Assembly (NCBI GenBank): GCA_019416685.1
Contig: DXWV01000055.1
Span: 131,340 to 195,339, forward strand
Direction: 5' to 3'
Length of the DNA stretch: 64,000 nt
Source of the DNA: Bacteroides sp.
Lineage (GTDB): Bacteria; Bacteroidota; Bacteroidia; Bacteroidales; Bacteroidaceae
Shown: positions 19,443 through 27,676 of the stretch, piece by piece
Layout of the letters: the number at the start of each line of letters is the position of its first letter
Numbering within the stretch: position 1 is the first letter of the stretch
The notes under the pieces: generated by a model
Databases searched by the model: none
Told to the model about the DNA's origin: nothing
The model's input: only the letters and a program-made list of their open reading frames with translations
Program-made: the position numbers and the translations under genes

Positions 19443-19677
19443 TAACGTGAGTTCGATATGATACTTGTGTGTCCTGTCCTTCAACCATGTATTTCTTCTG
19501 CTGCAAGATAAATTCTTTGCAGGAATAATCTACCATACAACAAATATATGTTTAAGCATCAGAGAACATAGTGATAATCGTTTAAATATTATAATTCAGC
19601 ACTATAATTTAATACTTTTATCACTACATTTCTATTATTCAAAGATATATTTATTCCGTTATATCGAACTCACGTTA
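19443..19677. repeat. 17-bp inverted repeats enclosing a 201-bp segment (candidate invertible promoter)
   Basis: TAACGTGAGTTCGATAT at 19443-19459 is repeated perfectly in inverted orientation at 19661-19677. The enclosed segment has no gene and carries a - strand -7 box. Its size and its position directly upstream of a surface-protein cassette are those of Bacteroides phase-variable promoters switched by tyrosine or serine recombinases. In the orientation shown the promoter faces the RHS cassette (ON). Confidence 0.75.
19541..19548 (-). promoter_or_regulatory. -7 box of the RHS cassette promoter inside the inverted repeats
   Basis: The - strand reads TATATTTG here, an exact match to TAnnTTTG. 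The -33 region at 19-20 bp is weak (only TATG-like). The start site would be near 19534, giving a leader of about 118 nt that crosses the proximal inverted repeat before the ATG at 19416. I see no comparable -7 box on the other strand of the segment, so inversion should switch the cassette off. Confidence 0.6.
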
Positions 19678-19709
19678 AACTACTTCCACAATTACCCAAT
19701 AAGTAAAAG

Positions 19710-21683
19710 CTATTCTTTCGCAATCTTCACCACACAACCTTGACCATCTATCGTCTCCATCAGTACAACATAGATACCGGCAGGTAAATGAGATACGGAA
19801 ATATTTTCCTCATAAGGTTGATTTAGCACGATGCGTCCACTAAGATCAGAAATCCGTACTGTTTTCAATTCTTGCTCTGTTACAATGTTTAATACATCCT
19901 TTACAGGACCGGAAATAAGAATATTATCTTTCTCTATAGTAGTTGATGGTGTAATGGACGTAGGGTCATATCCTCCATAACGGGTAATGTTGATAGGGTG
20001 AGCATCCAGATCATCTGCATAGCCGAAAAGACGGCTCTTCATATATAGGAAATGTCCCATACGACCTACTTCTCCCGTTACATTTCCTCTCATTTTTAAA
20101 TTATATTCCCAAAATTCCGGATCGAAGTAAGACATTTGTATCCATCCCGGCAATGTATTATCCCGTCTGTCTTTAAGATCTGTCTCTTGACCATGTACGT
20201 GATCGGATACTGTACGGGTAGTCTCATCCCACATGATGTACTTTACCGTATTAATAAAAGTCTGCATTTTATCAAGCGTTACATTTTCGAATAAATCACT
20301 TTCGTAAGCTTTATAATATTGCAACATAGCATAGGAAGAATGGTCGAAATCTTCTACGTTAGTTCCACTCATATGGTAATACCAAAGATAACAGTTCTTA
20401 GTCTCTCCGTTTACCGTCACCTTTACCGGTTTCAATGATTCAGCTTGTCCATCGATAGAAACCTGTACTACCTTCTTATAAAGAGCTTGTTTCTCGGGAT
20501 TAATGCCCAATACACCATAGCATTCTAATGCCTTATGAAAAGCATTCAAGGCCATCGCTTGTTGATTAACAGGAAATCTGTATCCAATAGCCTGTTTCAG
20601 CCAGTTCCATTCCGGACAATCGGGCCAGTTGAGCGTATAGGTATCAGTAACAAAACGAGGTACGTAAAACTCATCCATCACTTCGTCACACATCTGAATG
20701 TATTTCATAGCCCGGTCACGATAAGTGATACCAAAATCAATATAGTTCTTCTTATCGCTGACTGGTGCTTTCTGGTCTAATAAATCCGGACTAAGCAAAA
20801 TCAAATAAGCACAGAAATAAATATGTCCCATTATATCTCCATTCTCAGAAGCGGAATACTGAATTTCTTCTGGCTTCGTCTCGTCATATTTCTTATTAGG
20901 CCAGCATTTTTCTATGCGTCCAGTCCAGATTACGCGTTTCTCTCCTCCTTGCTGATCATTGCGACAATAAAGCATATAATCACAATGTTTGATAAATAGA
21001 TCGAGAATTTCACGGTCACCTGTCGTTTTATACATCCATGCTAACCCTTCCGCACCGATACCCTGAATGCCATATACCAACTGATTACCCACGTTGGTGG
21101 TCGGTAATGGAAATTTGTTTGCCTTAGAAACATAAGCCTTGAAATAATCCACCTCTGATTTTGTCAGTGGGCCTCTGGGATCTTCAAAATACATACCTTC
21201 TCCTAAAACAGGTTTTGGTACTTCTGCCACCTTATTAAATACACCTATTTCAAAAATACTGGGTTCTGAAACAGCGGAAATGATATAAAGCCGTAAATAA
21301 CGTTTGTTTTGGGGAGCCAATAACTCTAACACTTCATCTGACTCAATGATTGTTCCCTGAGCAGCAATAAGCCACTTTTCTCCATTATCGGAAACTCGGA
21401 TCTGGTAACTGGACACACGAGTTCCATATTCTTTTATTACTACCCGGTCAAATTCTACAGAAGTACCAAAATCTACTTGTACCCACTGGTTAGTTGTGAA
21501 ATCTCTCTCTGCAGACCAACGCGACGCAGCATTTCCGTCAAAAGCATTTTTTGCTTCATAGATACTACTCCATGTGGAACTTGCTGAATATGTTTTATTT
21601 AAAGCAAGATTCACCGCCTGCCCCTGCGCCACAAAAACAGTCAACCCTAAAAGGAGAATAAATGAAATTGCAAATCGTTTCAT
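19710..21683 (-). CDS. F5/8C-domain protein with helical catalytic-like domain and C-terminal sorting-like tail
   Basis: The exported protein (signal peptide to about residue 21) starts with an F5/8 type C / CBM32-like domain (residues about 24-150: NLALNKTYSASSTW, AFDGNAASRWSAE, WVQVDFG). A large helical middle domain (about 170-560) with repeated Tyr/Trp/Cys-rich segments (HCDYMLYCRNDQ, SASENGDIMGHIYFCAYLILL) looks like an (alpha/alpha) barrel of unassigned activity. The last 75 residues are a type A sorting-like domain (VRISDLSGRIVL ... LPAGIYVVLME ... KIAKE). It is a paralogue of the next gene and forms an operon with it. Likely a carbohydrate-active enzyme or binding protein of the PUL; I cannot assign a family. 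Confidence 0.75.
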   Translation of the reverse strand: MKRFAISFILLLGLTVFVAQGQAVNLALNKTYSASSTWSSIYEAKNAFDGNAASRWSAERDFTTNQWVQVDFGTSVEFDRVVIKEYGTRVSSYQIRVSDNGEKWLIAAQGTIIESDEVLELLAPQNKRYLRLYIISAVSEPSIFEIGVFNKVAEVPKPVLGEGMYFEDPRGPLTKSEVDYFKAYVSKANKFPLPTTNVGNQLVYGIQGIGAEGLAWMYKTTGDREILDLFIKHCDYMLYCRNDQQGGEKRVIWTGRIEKCWPNKKYDETKPEEIQYSASENGDIMGHIYFCAYLILLSPDLLDQKAPVSDKKNYIDFGITYRDRAMKYIQMCDEVMDEFYVPRFVTDTYTLNWPDCPEWNWLKQAIGYRFPVNQQAMALNAFHKALECYGVLGINPEKQALYKKVVQVSIDGQAESLKPVKVTVNGETKNCYLWYYHMSGTNVEDFDHSSYAMLQYYKAYESDLFENVTLDKMQTFINTVKYIMWDETTRTVSDHVHGQETDLKDRRDNTLPGWIQMSYFDPEFWEYNLKMRGNVTGEVGRMGHFLYMKSRLFGYADDLDAHPINITRYGGYDPTSITPSTTIEKDNILISGPVKDVLNIVTEQELKTVRISDLSGRIVLNQPYEENISVSHLPAGIYVVLMETIDGQGCVVKIAKE

Positions 21684-21703
21684 ACTATTTATTCTATTTT
21701 CAA

Positions 21704-23659
21704 TTATTGTTTGATAATCTTTTTAATGACAACCGTACCATCCATTGCTTCCAACCGAACCAAATAAATACCGGATGATAAATGAGCTACCGATACTTCC
21801 GGCTCAAAAGATTGACAGATCAATACCTGACCATCCATACCAATAACCTTCATGGATTTCAATGGTAATCCGGTCTCTATGAACAATCTGTCCTTCACCA
21901 GGCCAGATACATAGATATTTTCTGAAGCAGTCTTGACTGATTCTATCCCTGTACCTTTGCCATAATTGGATAAGTCTATCGGAGAAGCCGTAAATCCTTT
22001 TACACCAAACATTTTACTTTTAGCATAAAGGAAGTGAGCCATTAGTCCCGGATCGGTTGCCGTATTCCCCGGCATAGTGAGCAGATAATCATATAATTCG
22101 GGATCTACAATAGAAAGAAGTACCCAGCCGGCTTTTGCAGCAGAAGGACGATTCTCCGAACTGGGGGTAGTTCCATCCACTTTATAAGATACGGTATGTG
22201 TAGCTTTGTCATACATCACATACTTAAAGGTATTTGAAAAGCGAATAAGTTTCGCAGCATCTAAGTTAGTAAACAATTCACTATCCAATAGTTTATAATA
22301 AGTTTGCATCGTAAATGCAGCATGTCCGTAATCTTCTACAGTATTGCCGGCCATATGGTAATACCACCGGCAATATTCCTGTGAAACTCCATTCACAGGA
22401 ATCCTTCGTGTTTCCAGTGTCTCGTGCTGCCAATCAATAGAGTTCTGTATTACCTTCATATATTCTTTTTTCTTCTCCGGATTGATGCCAAGCACTTCGT
22501 AACATTCCACAGCTTTTTGGAATCCATTTAAAAGCATCATCTGCTGATTCACCGGAATACCACGTCCATTGCGATCTGCATAGAAAGTTCCCATGGCTCT
22601 CCACGCAGGAGTATTGGGATAATACATTCTACCATCCTTTGCAATAAGTTTTTCCACAAATTCCATTCCTTCATCACACATAGCAATAAATTTCTTTGCC
22701 CTATCCAGATAAGTAGTACCCCAATCTGTCAGTTTATCACTTGCCGGAGCTTCAAGAGAGTGCAGTTCCGGACTTAATAAAATAAGGTATGCACAGAAGT
22801 AGATATGCCCCAGAATATCTCCGTTTTCTGATCCGGAATAGGGTTGATCAAGTTCCCCCATCGCCTTATTAGGCCAACATTTCTCAACGATTCCGGTCCA
22901 GATAGTACGTTTATCTCCACCTGGTTGGTCATTTCGGCAATACAGCATATAATCACAGTGGCGAATCAGAATATCAAGAATTTCCCGGTCTCTTGTAGCA
23001 GCATACATAAACGCCATACCCTCAGCAGCCAGTCCGATACGACCATACACCAACGGATTTCCAATATTATTAGTGGCCAACGCAAGCCCCTTCAGGTAGG
23101 CTTTATAATAAGTCAGTTCCACATCGGTAAGTGGTCCTTTCATATCTTCAAATTTCATAGTTACGCCCAAGTCTGGCAAGGGAGTCTTTTGATAATAAAC
23201 TCCCATTTCATTGATTGTAGGTTCTCTTGTGGCTAAAACAATAAAAAGACGGACATAACGGCTCGTTACCGGTTCAAAAGAAATGATTCCGCCATCAGGG
23301 ATAGAATTATCTATTACAGCCACATCCGTCCATAGTGCTGCATCATCAGAAACCTGTACTTTAAAGGAACTGATGCGTTTCTCATTTTTATATTCCGTCA
23401 CAAGAATACGGTCAAACAGGGTGGCTTCTTGCAAGTCTACCTGTAGCCATTGATCTGTGGCAGCATTCTTTGCTGCGGACCAACGGGAGTTGTCTGTGTT
23501 GTCTCCGTCAAAAGCTTTGGATGCCGGAAAACGGCTGTCATATATTGTACTCGCTTCGGATGGTTTATTAAGCGCCAGATTGACAACATTGCTTTGAGCA
23601 TAAGTTGTAACCGATAATACAAAAAATAGAATGATCGATAGTAGTAAAGGTTTTCTCAT
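21704..23659 (-). CDS. Paralogue: F5/8C-domain protein with helical catalytic-like domain and sorting-like tail
   Basis: This has the same architecture and similar length (651 residues) as the gene 20 bp downstream: signal peptide (ending TTYAQ), F5/8C domain with NLALNKPSEAST and FDGDNTDNSRWSA, a helical middle domain sharing HCDYMLYCRNDQ, WTG-x-(I/V)EKCWPNK and SENGDILGHIYFCAYLILL with the paralogue, and a C-terminal sorting-like domain (MKVIGMDGQVLI ... LSSGIYLVRLE ... KKIIKQ). The shared Cys/Trp/Asp-rich blocks in the middle domain are the best candidates for an active site. The tandem pair probably arose by duplication and diversified for related substrates. Enzyme class is unknown. Confidence 0.75.
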   Translation of the reverse strand: MRKPLLLSIILFFVLSVTTYAQSNVVNLALNKPSEASTIYDSRFPASKAFDGDNTDNSRWSAAKNAATDQWLQVDLQEATLFDRILVTEYKNEKRISSFKVQVSDDAALWTDVAVIDNSIPDGGIISFEPVTSRYVRLFIVLATREPTINEMGVYYQKTPLPDLGVTMKFEDMKGPLTDVELTYYKAYLKGLALATNNIGNPLVYGRIGLAAEGMAFMYAATRDREILDILIRHCDYMLYCRNDQPGGDKRTIWTGIVEKCWPNKAMGELDQPYSGSENGDILGHIYFCAYLILLSPELHSLEAPASDKLTDWGTTYLDRAKKFIAMCDEGMEFVEKLIAKDGRMYYPNTPAWRAMGTFYADRNGRGIPVNQQMMLLNGFQKAVECYEVLGINPEKKKEYMKVIQNSIDWQHETLETRRIPVNGVSQEYCRWYYHMAGNTVEDYGHAAFTMQTYYKLLDSELFTNLDAAKLIRFSNTFKYVMYDKATHTVSYKVDGTTPSSENRPSAAKAGWVLLSIVDPELYDYLLTMPGNTATDPGLMAHFLYAKSKMFGVKGFTASPIDLSNYGKGTGIESVKTASENIYVSGLVKDRLFIETGLPLKSMKVIGMDGQVLICQSFEPEVSVAHLSSGIYLVRLEAMDGTVVIKKIIKQ

Positions 23660-23695
23660 GATAGTAATAGATATTAAATAGAAAAGCCAACTTAC

Positions 23696-23741
23696 CGTCT
23701 GTAAAAGACTCCTGATAGACTAAAAAGAGCATTTACAGACG
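23696..23741. other. Intergenic hairpin between F5/8C genes
   Basis: CGTCTGTAAA (23696-23705) and TTTACAGACG (23732-23741) form a perfect 10-bp stem with a 26-nt loop in the 99-bp gap. No T-tract follows on either strand, so an RNA processing or attenuation element is more likely than a true terminator. Confidence 0.45.
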
Positions 23742-23758
23742 ATAAGCTGATCATTAAA

Positions 23759-24559
23759 TTATTTCTTTACGATTTTACGGGTAATAAGAGTTCCTTCTGA
23801 TGTTTCTAACTGAACCAAATAAACTCCTGATGAGAGATTAGCTACAGAAATTGTTGAATTGAAAGGTTGCTCGATAACGGTACGTCCGCTCAAATCGATT
23901 ACTTTCACTGAATTCACAGCTTGTGCAGTTTTAATCTGAAGTTGCTCGCCATCTACATTCAGCGAAAGAAGTTTATCGGCATCGGTGGATGTAAGGCCTG
24001 TACTAAGGCTGGGATCATTGTAGATTTCCACTTCACAGATACTGGGTTCATCAAGTACACCACTTCCTCTAAAAGTGAAAGATTCAATTATCCAAAGACG
24101 TACATAGCGTTTAGTTACAGCAGGGAATGTGATTTCCGGCCATGGACTCACTTTACCTTTTATACCTTCAAAAGTTTGCTCTACATCCCCTAAAATTGAT
24201 TCCCAACTTAAATCATCTGTTGCATCATCTGTTACTTCAATACGATATTTATTAGTCTTATTAGAAAATTCTGTGATAAGTATCTTATTAAACTCAAGGG
24301 ATTCTCCCAAATCAACTTGTAACCAAGAATTTTCACCTGTATTTATCTCACCGTCACCAGCACCTTTGTGATCTGCTGCACTCCAACGTGTGCTCGTACT
24401 CCCATCAAAAGCGTAACTTGCCCCCAAGTTATCCCGAAATTGGGAACTTGCCGTAGCTTCTTTATTCAAAGCCAAATTAGTCAACGGTTCTTCATCTTGT
24501 GCCTGAACAGACGTAAATCCAATAAATAAAATACTTGCGAGTAATGTAATCTTTCTCAT
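23759..24559 (-). CDS. Small secreted F5/8C (discoidin-like) binding protein with sorting-like tail
   Basis: The 266-residue product has a signal peptide (ending SVQAQ), a single F5/8C domain (about residues 27-180; NLALNKEATASSQF, AFDGSTSTRWSAAD, SWLQVDLGESLEF) and a C-terminal sorting-like domain (VKVIDLSGRTVIEQ ... LSSGVYLVQLE ... RKIVKK). It resembles the two larger neighbours with the helical catalytic-like domain removed, so it is probably a pure glycan-binding protein. It is 37 bp downstream of the MG2/plug gene and belongs to the same operon. Confidence 0.8.
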   Translation of the reverse strand: MRKITLLASILFIGFTSVQAQDEEPLTNLALNKEATASSQFRDNLGASYAFDGSTSTRWSAADHKGAGDGEINTGENSWLQVDLGESLEFNKILITEFSNKTNKYRIEVTDDATDDLSWESILGDVEQTFEGIKGKVSPWPEITFPAVTKRYVRLWIIESFTFRGSGVLDEPSICEVEIYNDPSLSTGLTSTDADKLLSLNVDGEQLQIKTAQAVNSVKVIDLSGRTVIEQPFNSTISVANLSSGVYLVQLETSEGTLITRKIVKK

Positions 24560-24596
24560 AATGTTATTTTTTTAATGAAACAATATTATTGTAAGT

Positions 24597-27230
24597 CTAT
24601 CTTTCAAATCTCATCAGATACCCACCTGCTGTAACTCCCTCCATTATCAGGTGTGGTTTTACCAAATTATCAGGAGTATAAAAACGAATAACCGCTTTCC
24701 CGTCAACATCTGTATTTAATGCCGGGTTCCAATAGATAGTACTTCGAACATCCGACTTTGAGTTATTTATCTGTTCAAGTGTTTCGTACACCGGATGATA
24801 GAATTCAACAGCTTTGTTGTATCCTTGTGTAGTAAACACTGCTAAACCCGGTGAAGCTTTTGCTTTTACCTCGGCACCTGTGTTCAACATAATAAGAATA
24901 GCACCGGCAGAAGCTTCCGGACCCAGAAAACCGGCAGAAACACTTTTCACTATTTCAATTGATTTGATATCATTGGCATCTAATCCCCGAAGCGATTCTA
25001 CCGCATCCTCACCTTCAAAACGCATTTCGTCTATCAGGAACAAAGGGGCACGGGTTTGCCCGGACAAAGTAATAAGGTCGCCCGATACGCGTACACCCGG
25101 TACACGCATCAATATATCGTATCCGGTAGAACCACCAAATCGCCTCAACTCTTCACCCGTAGCCCGGTAATCTGCCAACCCACCATATACACTGGAAAAA
25201 GCACTTGCATCACGTTTTGAGGCAGTAATTGTAACTTCATTCAAACGTACTACCTGCATACCTCCCTCGCTTAAATATGCATTACGAACCATATTATCAT
25301 ATTCCTGAAATTTATGGTCTTCCTCGGCAATAACCGGAAACGGATTATGAGGCGAGAAATAAGGAAGTGAATCTACACGCAGATACACAGTAGATAACCC
25401 GGCCTGACTTCGTGCCTGTGCAACGAATGTCACCGTATCCCGATATTCAATTCCATCAAACACAAAGTTTCCCTCTTCATCGGTATAGGAAGTAGCAGAA
25501 ATACCTTGCGAAGGAGCCATTAATGCAACTGGGCACCCTTTGGCCTTTCCACCGAACATGGTAGTAGCTTTTCCGGTGATCGTTTGTCCGCCTTCCATAA
25601 AATAATCAATACGGATGGTAGGCAGCTCTCCTATATTATCGTGATGGAAACGGACCCAGCCATGGGTAAGCATTAATAAGTCGGTATTGTATTCCGTACG
25701 GGCATCCCGCTTGAGAAAATAATAACCGGGATTCTCCACATATCCTTTCAAATCAGAAGTAAGCAGAATACCGGAACGAATATTACCAGCCAATGTATCC
25801 GGAGTCACCAGACTCTTATCCGTCAGGCTAACAGAGAAGACACCTTGTACAGGCACTCCCTGCGTATCTGTGAAACGAAGTGGAATCTCTACCAAATTAC
25901 GCCGTTCAGGAAGCTCAGGAAACGGATTCATATCAAGATTTACCAGATCTTCGGGAAGCACAAAAACAAGACGCCGGCTCAATACAGTGCCACTGCCATC
26001 CGTCAACAGTAGCTCAGTCAATCCCCCGGATAATTCCGTTTCACGAAAACGACCGGAAGCACGACCGGAAGTAAGAGGGAGGAAAATGGTTAAATGGCCA
26101 CGCGTATGGCCCACCAGATAAAGTGTATCATTCCACTGTTGCTGTGAGGCTTGCAAAACATCATATTGTATGATTCCTTTCCGGTGAGTCACACTCAGCT
26201 GACGTCCATTGGTTTTCACCTCCGGCAAAACAAATTCACGATACGCAATACTATCTAGTGAAGCCATTACCCGATATTTCTGTCCGGCAACCGGAAGAAA
26301 GGTAAAAACACCCATTCCGTCATGCTCTGTCCGGATACGGGTAATCGTATCTCCCGCTTCATCCAGTAAGAAACCATGTATTTCACAACTAAGTCCGTCT
26401 TTCCGCTGTGCCTTAAAAGCTACCCGTTGGCGGCTTCCATCCAGCAAATCACCTCCTTCGGGAAAGAAACTTAAAGCGAACTCTTTCTTTCTGTCTCCCA
26501 ATAAAGGTACATAAAATGTTTTATCGTAATTGTAAAGATCATCCTTAAAAGTAATCTCAATGGCCCGTTCACGGTCCTGCTTTTCAGCAAGCGGTATGTC
26601 AAAACTGATCTCCCCCTGTGCATTTGTACGACGCGAATAACGTTCGGCCTTTTTACGCATCACCGTAAGCCAACTTTGTACCTGAACACCGGACAGTGGC
26701 TTATTTGTCTCATCCGTGAAACGGATAACGACAGTACAATAACCTTCTCTCGAAGAGTCTTCATAACGAATCTCCGACTGAATACTTCTGTCGAGTGCAT
26801 TACCAATCCGTAAACGGCGATAATAGAAATATTCCTCACCGGCATTCAGCATCCACTGCGTAAATGCTCTCATGTAGTATTCTCCTGCCGGAATATCTGC
26901 CGGAAGCAGAATACTGCCATGAAAGCCTCCTTGTTCTCTTCTTACCTTATACTTACTGATAACCTTGTCATCCCGGTCTATTAATTCCACATATATAAAG
27001 TTGCTCTTTGTATACGGGATATGAGATACTGCATCTACCAAATAACCCTTCCAGTAAATTCTCTCACCGGCAGCATAATAAGGCTTATCAAGATGTAAAT
27101 ACAACTTCTCCTGCGGATAGGCTGTATGCAACTGAAAGTAATTGCTTACTTTCTCCTTCAAGTCCTGTGCTGCCGTATCTCCACATACTGCCAATAGTGC
27201 AATAATGAGGATAAAGAGATTCCGTTTCAT
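24597..27230 (-). CDS. MG2-domain protein with embedded TonB-receptor plug-like domain, no barrel
   Basis: This 877-residue periplasmic or surface protein has a signal peptide (ending DTAAQ), an alpha-2-macroglobulin MG2-like region from about residue 40 (LYLHLDKPYYAAGERIYWKG, then PAGEYYMRAFTQWM), further Ig-like and carboxypeptidase-regulatory-like modules (GQTITGKATTMFGGKAKG), and near residues 700-790 a domain with the TonB-dependent receptor plug pattern (DILMRVPGVRV, PLFLIDEMRFEG, IEIVKSVSAGFLGPEASAG). It has no beta-barrel after the plug, so it is not a transporter. Such proteins are known in Bacteroidetes but their job is unclear. It overlaps the operon of esterase, DUF5018-like lipoprotein and F5/8C proteins (2-bp gap to the upstream gene). 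Confidence 0.8.
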   Translation of the reverse strand: MKRNLFILIIALLAVCGDTAAQDLKEKVSNYFQLHTAYPQEKLYLHLDKPYYAAGERIYWKGYLVDAVSHIPYTKSNFIYVELIDRDDKVISKYKVRREQGGFHGSILLPADIPAGEYYMRAFTQWMLNAGEEYFYYRRLRIGNALDRSIQSEIRYEDSSREGYCTVVIRFTDETNKPLSGVQVQSWLTVMRKKAERYSRRTNAQGEISFDIPLAEKQDRERAIEITFKDDLYNYDKTFYVPLLGDRKKEFALSFFPEGGDLLDGSRQRVAFKAQRKDGLSCEIHGFLLDEAGDTITRIRTEHDGMGVFTFLPVAGQKYRVMASLDSIAYREFVLPEVKTNGRQLSVTHRKGIIQYDVLQASQQQWNDTLYLVGHTRGHLTIFLPLTSGRASGRFRETELSGGLTELLLTDGSGTVLSRRLVFVLPEDLVNLDMNPFPELPERRNLVEIPLRFTDTQGVPVQGVFSVSLTDKSLVTPDTLAGNIRSGILLTSDLKGYVENPGYYFLKRDARTEYNTDLLMLTHGWVRFHHDNIGELPTIRIDYFMEGGQTITGKATTMFGGKAKGCPVALMAPSQGISATSYTDEEGNFVFDGIEYRDTVTFVAQARSQAGLSTVYLRVDSLPYFSPHNPFPVIAEEDHKFQEYDNMVRNAYLSEGGMQVVRLNEVTITASKRDASAFSSVYGGLADYRATGEELRRFGGSTGYDILMRVPGVRVSGDLITLSGQTRAPLFLIDEMRFEGEDAVESLRGLDANDIKSIEIVKSVSAGFLGPEASAGAILIMLNTGAEVKAKASPGLAVFTTQGYNKAVEFYHPVYETLEQINNSKSDVRSTIYWNPALNTDVDGKAVIRFYTPDNLVKPHLIMEGVTAGGYLMRFER

Positions 27231-27232
27231 GG

Positions 27233-27661
27233 TTACTGTCCTTTAATAACGCGAACTGAATAAGCTACTATATTCTTTTTATTATAAGAAGTGACTGTAT
27301 AAGTACGCGGGCTACTAAAATCCGCGAGTATTCCCATTTTCGGACTGATACTTGCTGCCGAGGAAGTATTGGAAAGCGTACCTACCAACTTCAAATTGGT
27401 CACATCTGTCTCTGGTTTTACTGTAATCAGAATCTCCGTATTCGAAGGATCTTTGAGATGTTCCTGCTTATTAGCATCGGTTATAAGAACCGGTATATTC
27501 GTACTGACAACCACATCATTGCCTTTGGCATCAGTCATTTTCACAGCAGTGAGATAAGCACCGGTATCAATACCGGACACATCAGGGCCTTCCTCCTCAA
27601 AATCCACACAGGCGGACAAGAGTAGCAGGGTAGCACAAGCAAATAACTTCAATGTTTTCAT
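27233..27661 (-). CDS. Small lipoprotein, DUF5018-like beta domain
   Basis: A 142-residue lipoprotein with lipobox LSAC (Cys at residue 18). The C-terminal strand pattern (SPRTYTVTSYNKKNIVAYSVRV) is that of DUF5018-like or cadherin-like domains frequently found in PUL lipoproteins. It is the second gene of the operon that begins with the double esterase, 15 bp after that gene, and 2 bp before the MG2/plug gene. A surface or periplasmic glycan-binding role is likely but not shown. Confidence 0.75.
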   Translation of the reverse strand: MKTLKLFACATLLLLSACVDFEEEGPDVSGIDTGAYLTAVKMTDAKGNDVVVSTNIPVLITDANKQEHLKDPSNTEILITVKPETDVTNLKLVGTLSNTSSAASISPKMGILADFSSPRTYTVTSYNKKNIVAYSVRVIKGQ

Positions 27662-27676
27662 AGTTCTTCTTATTGT

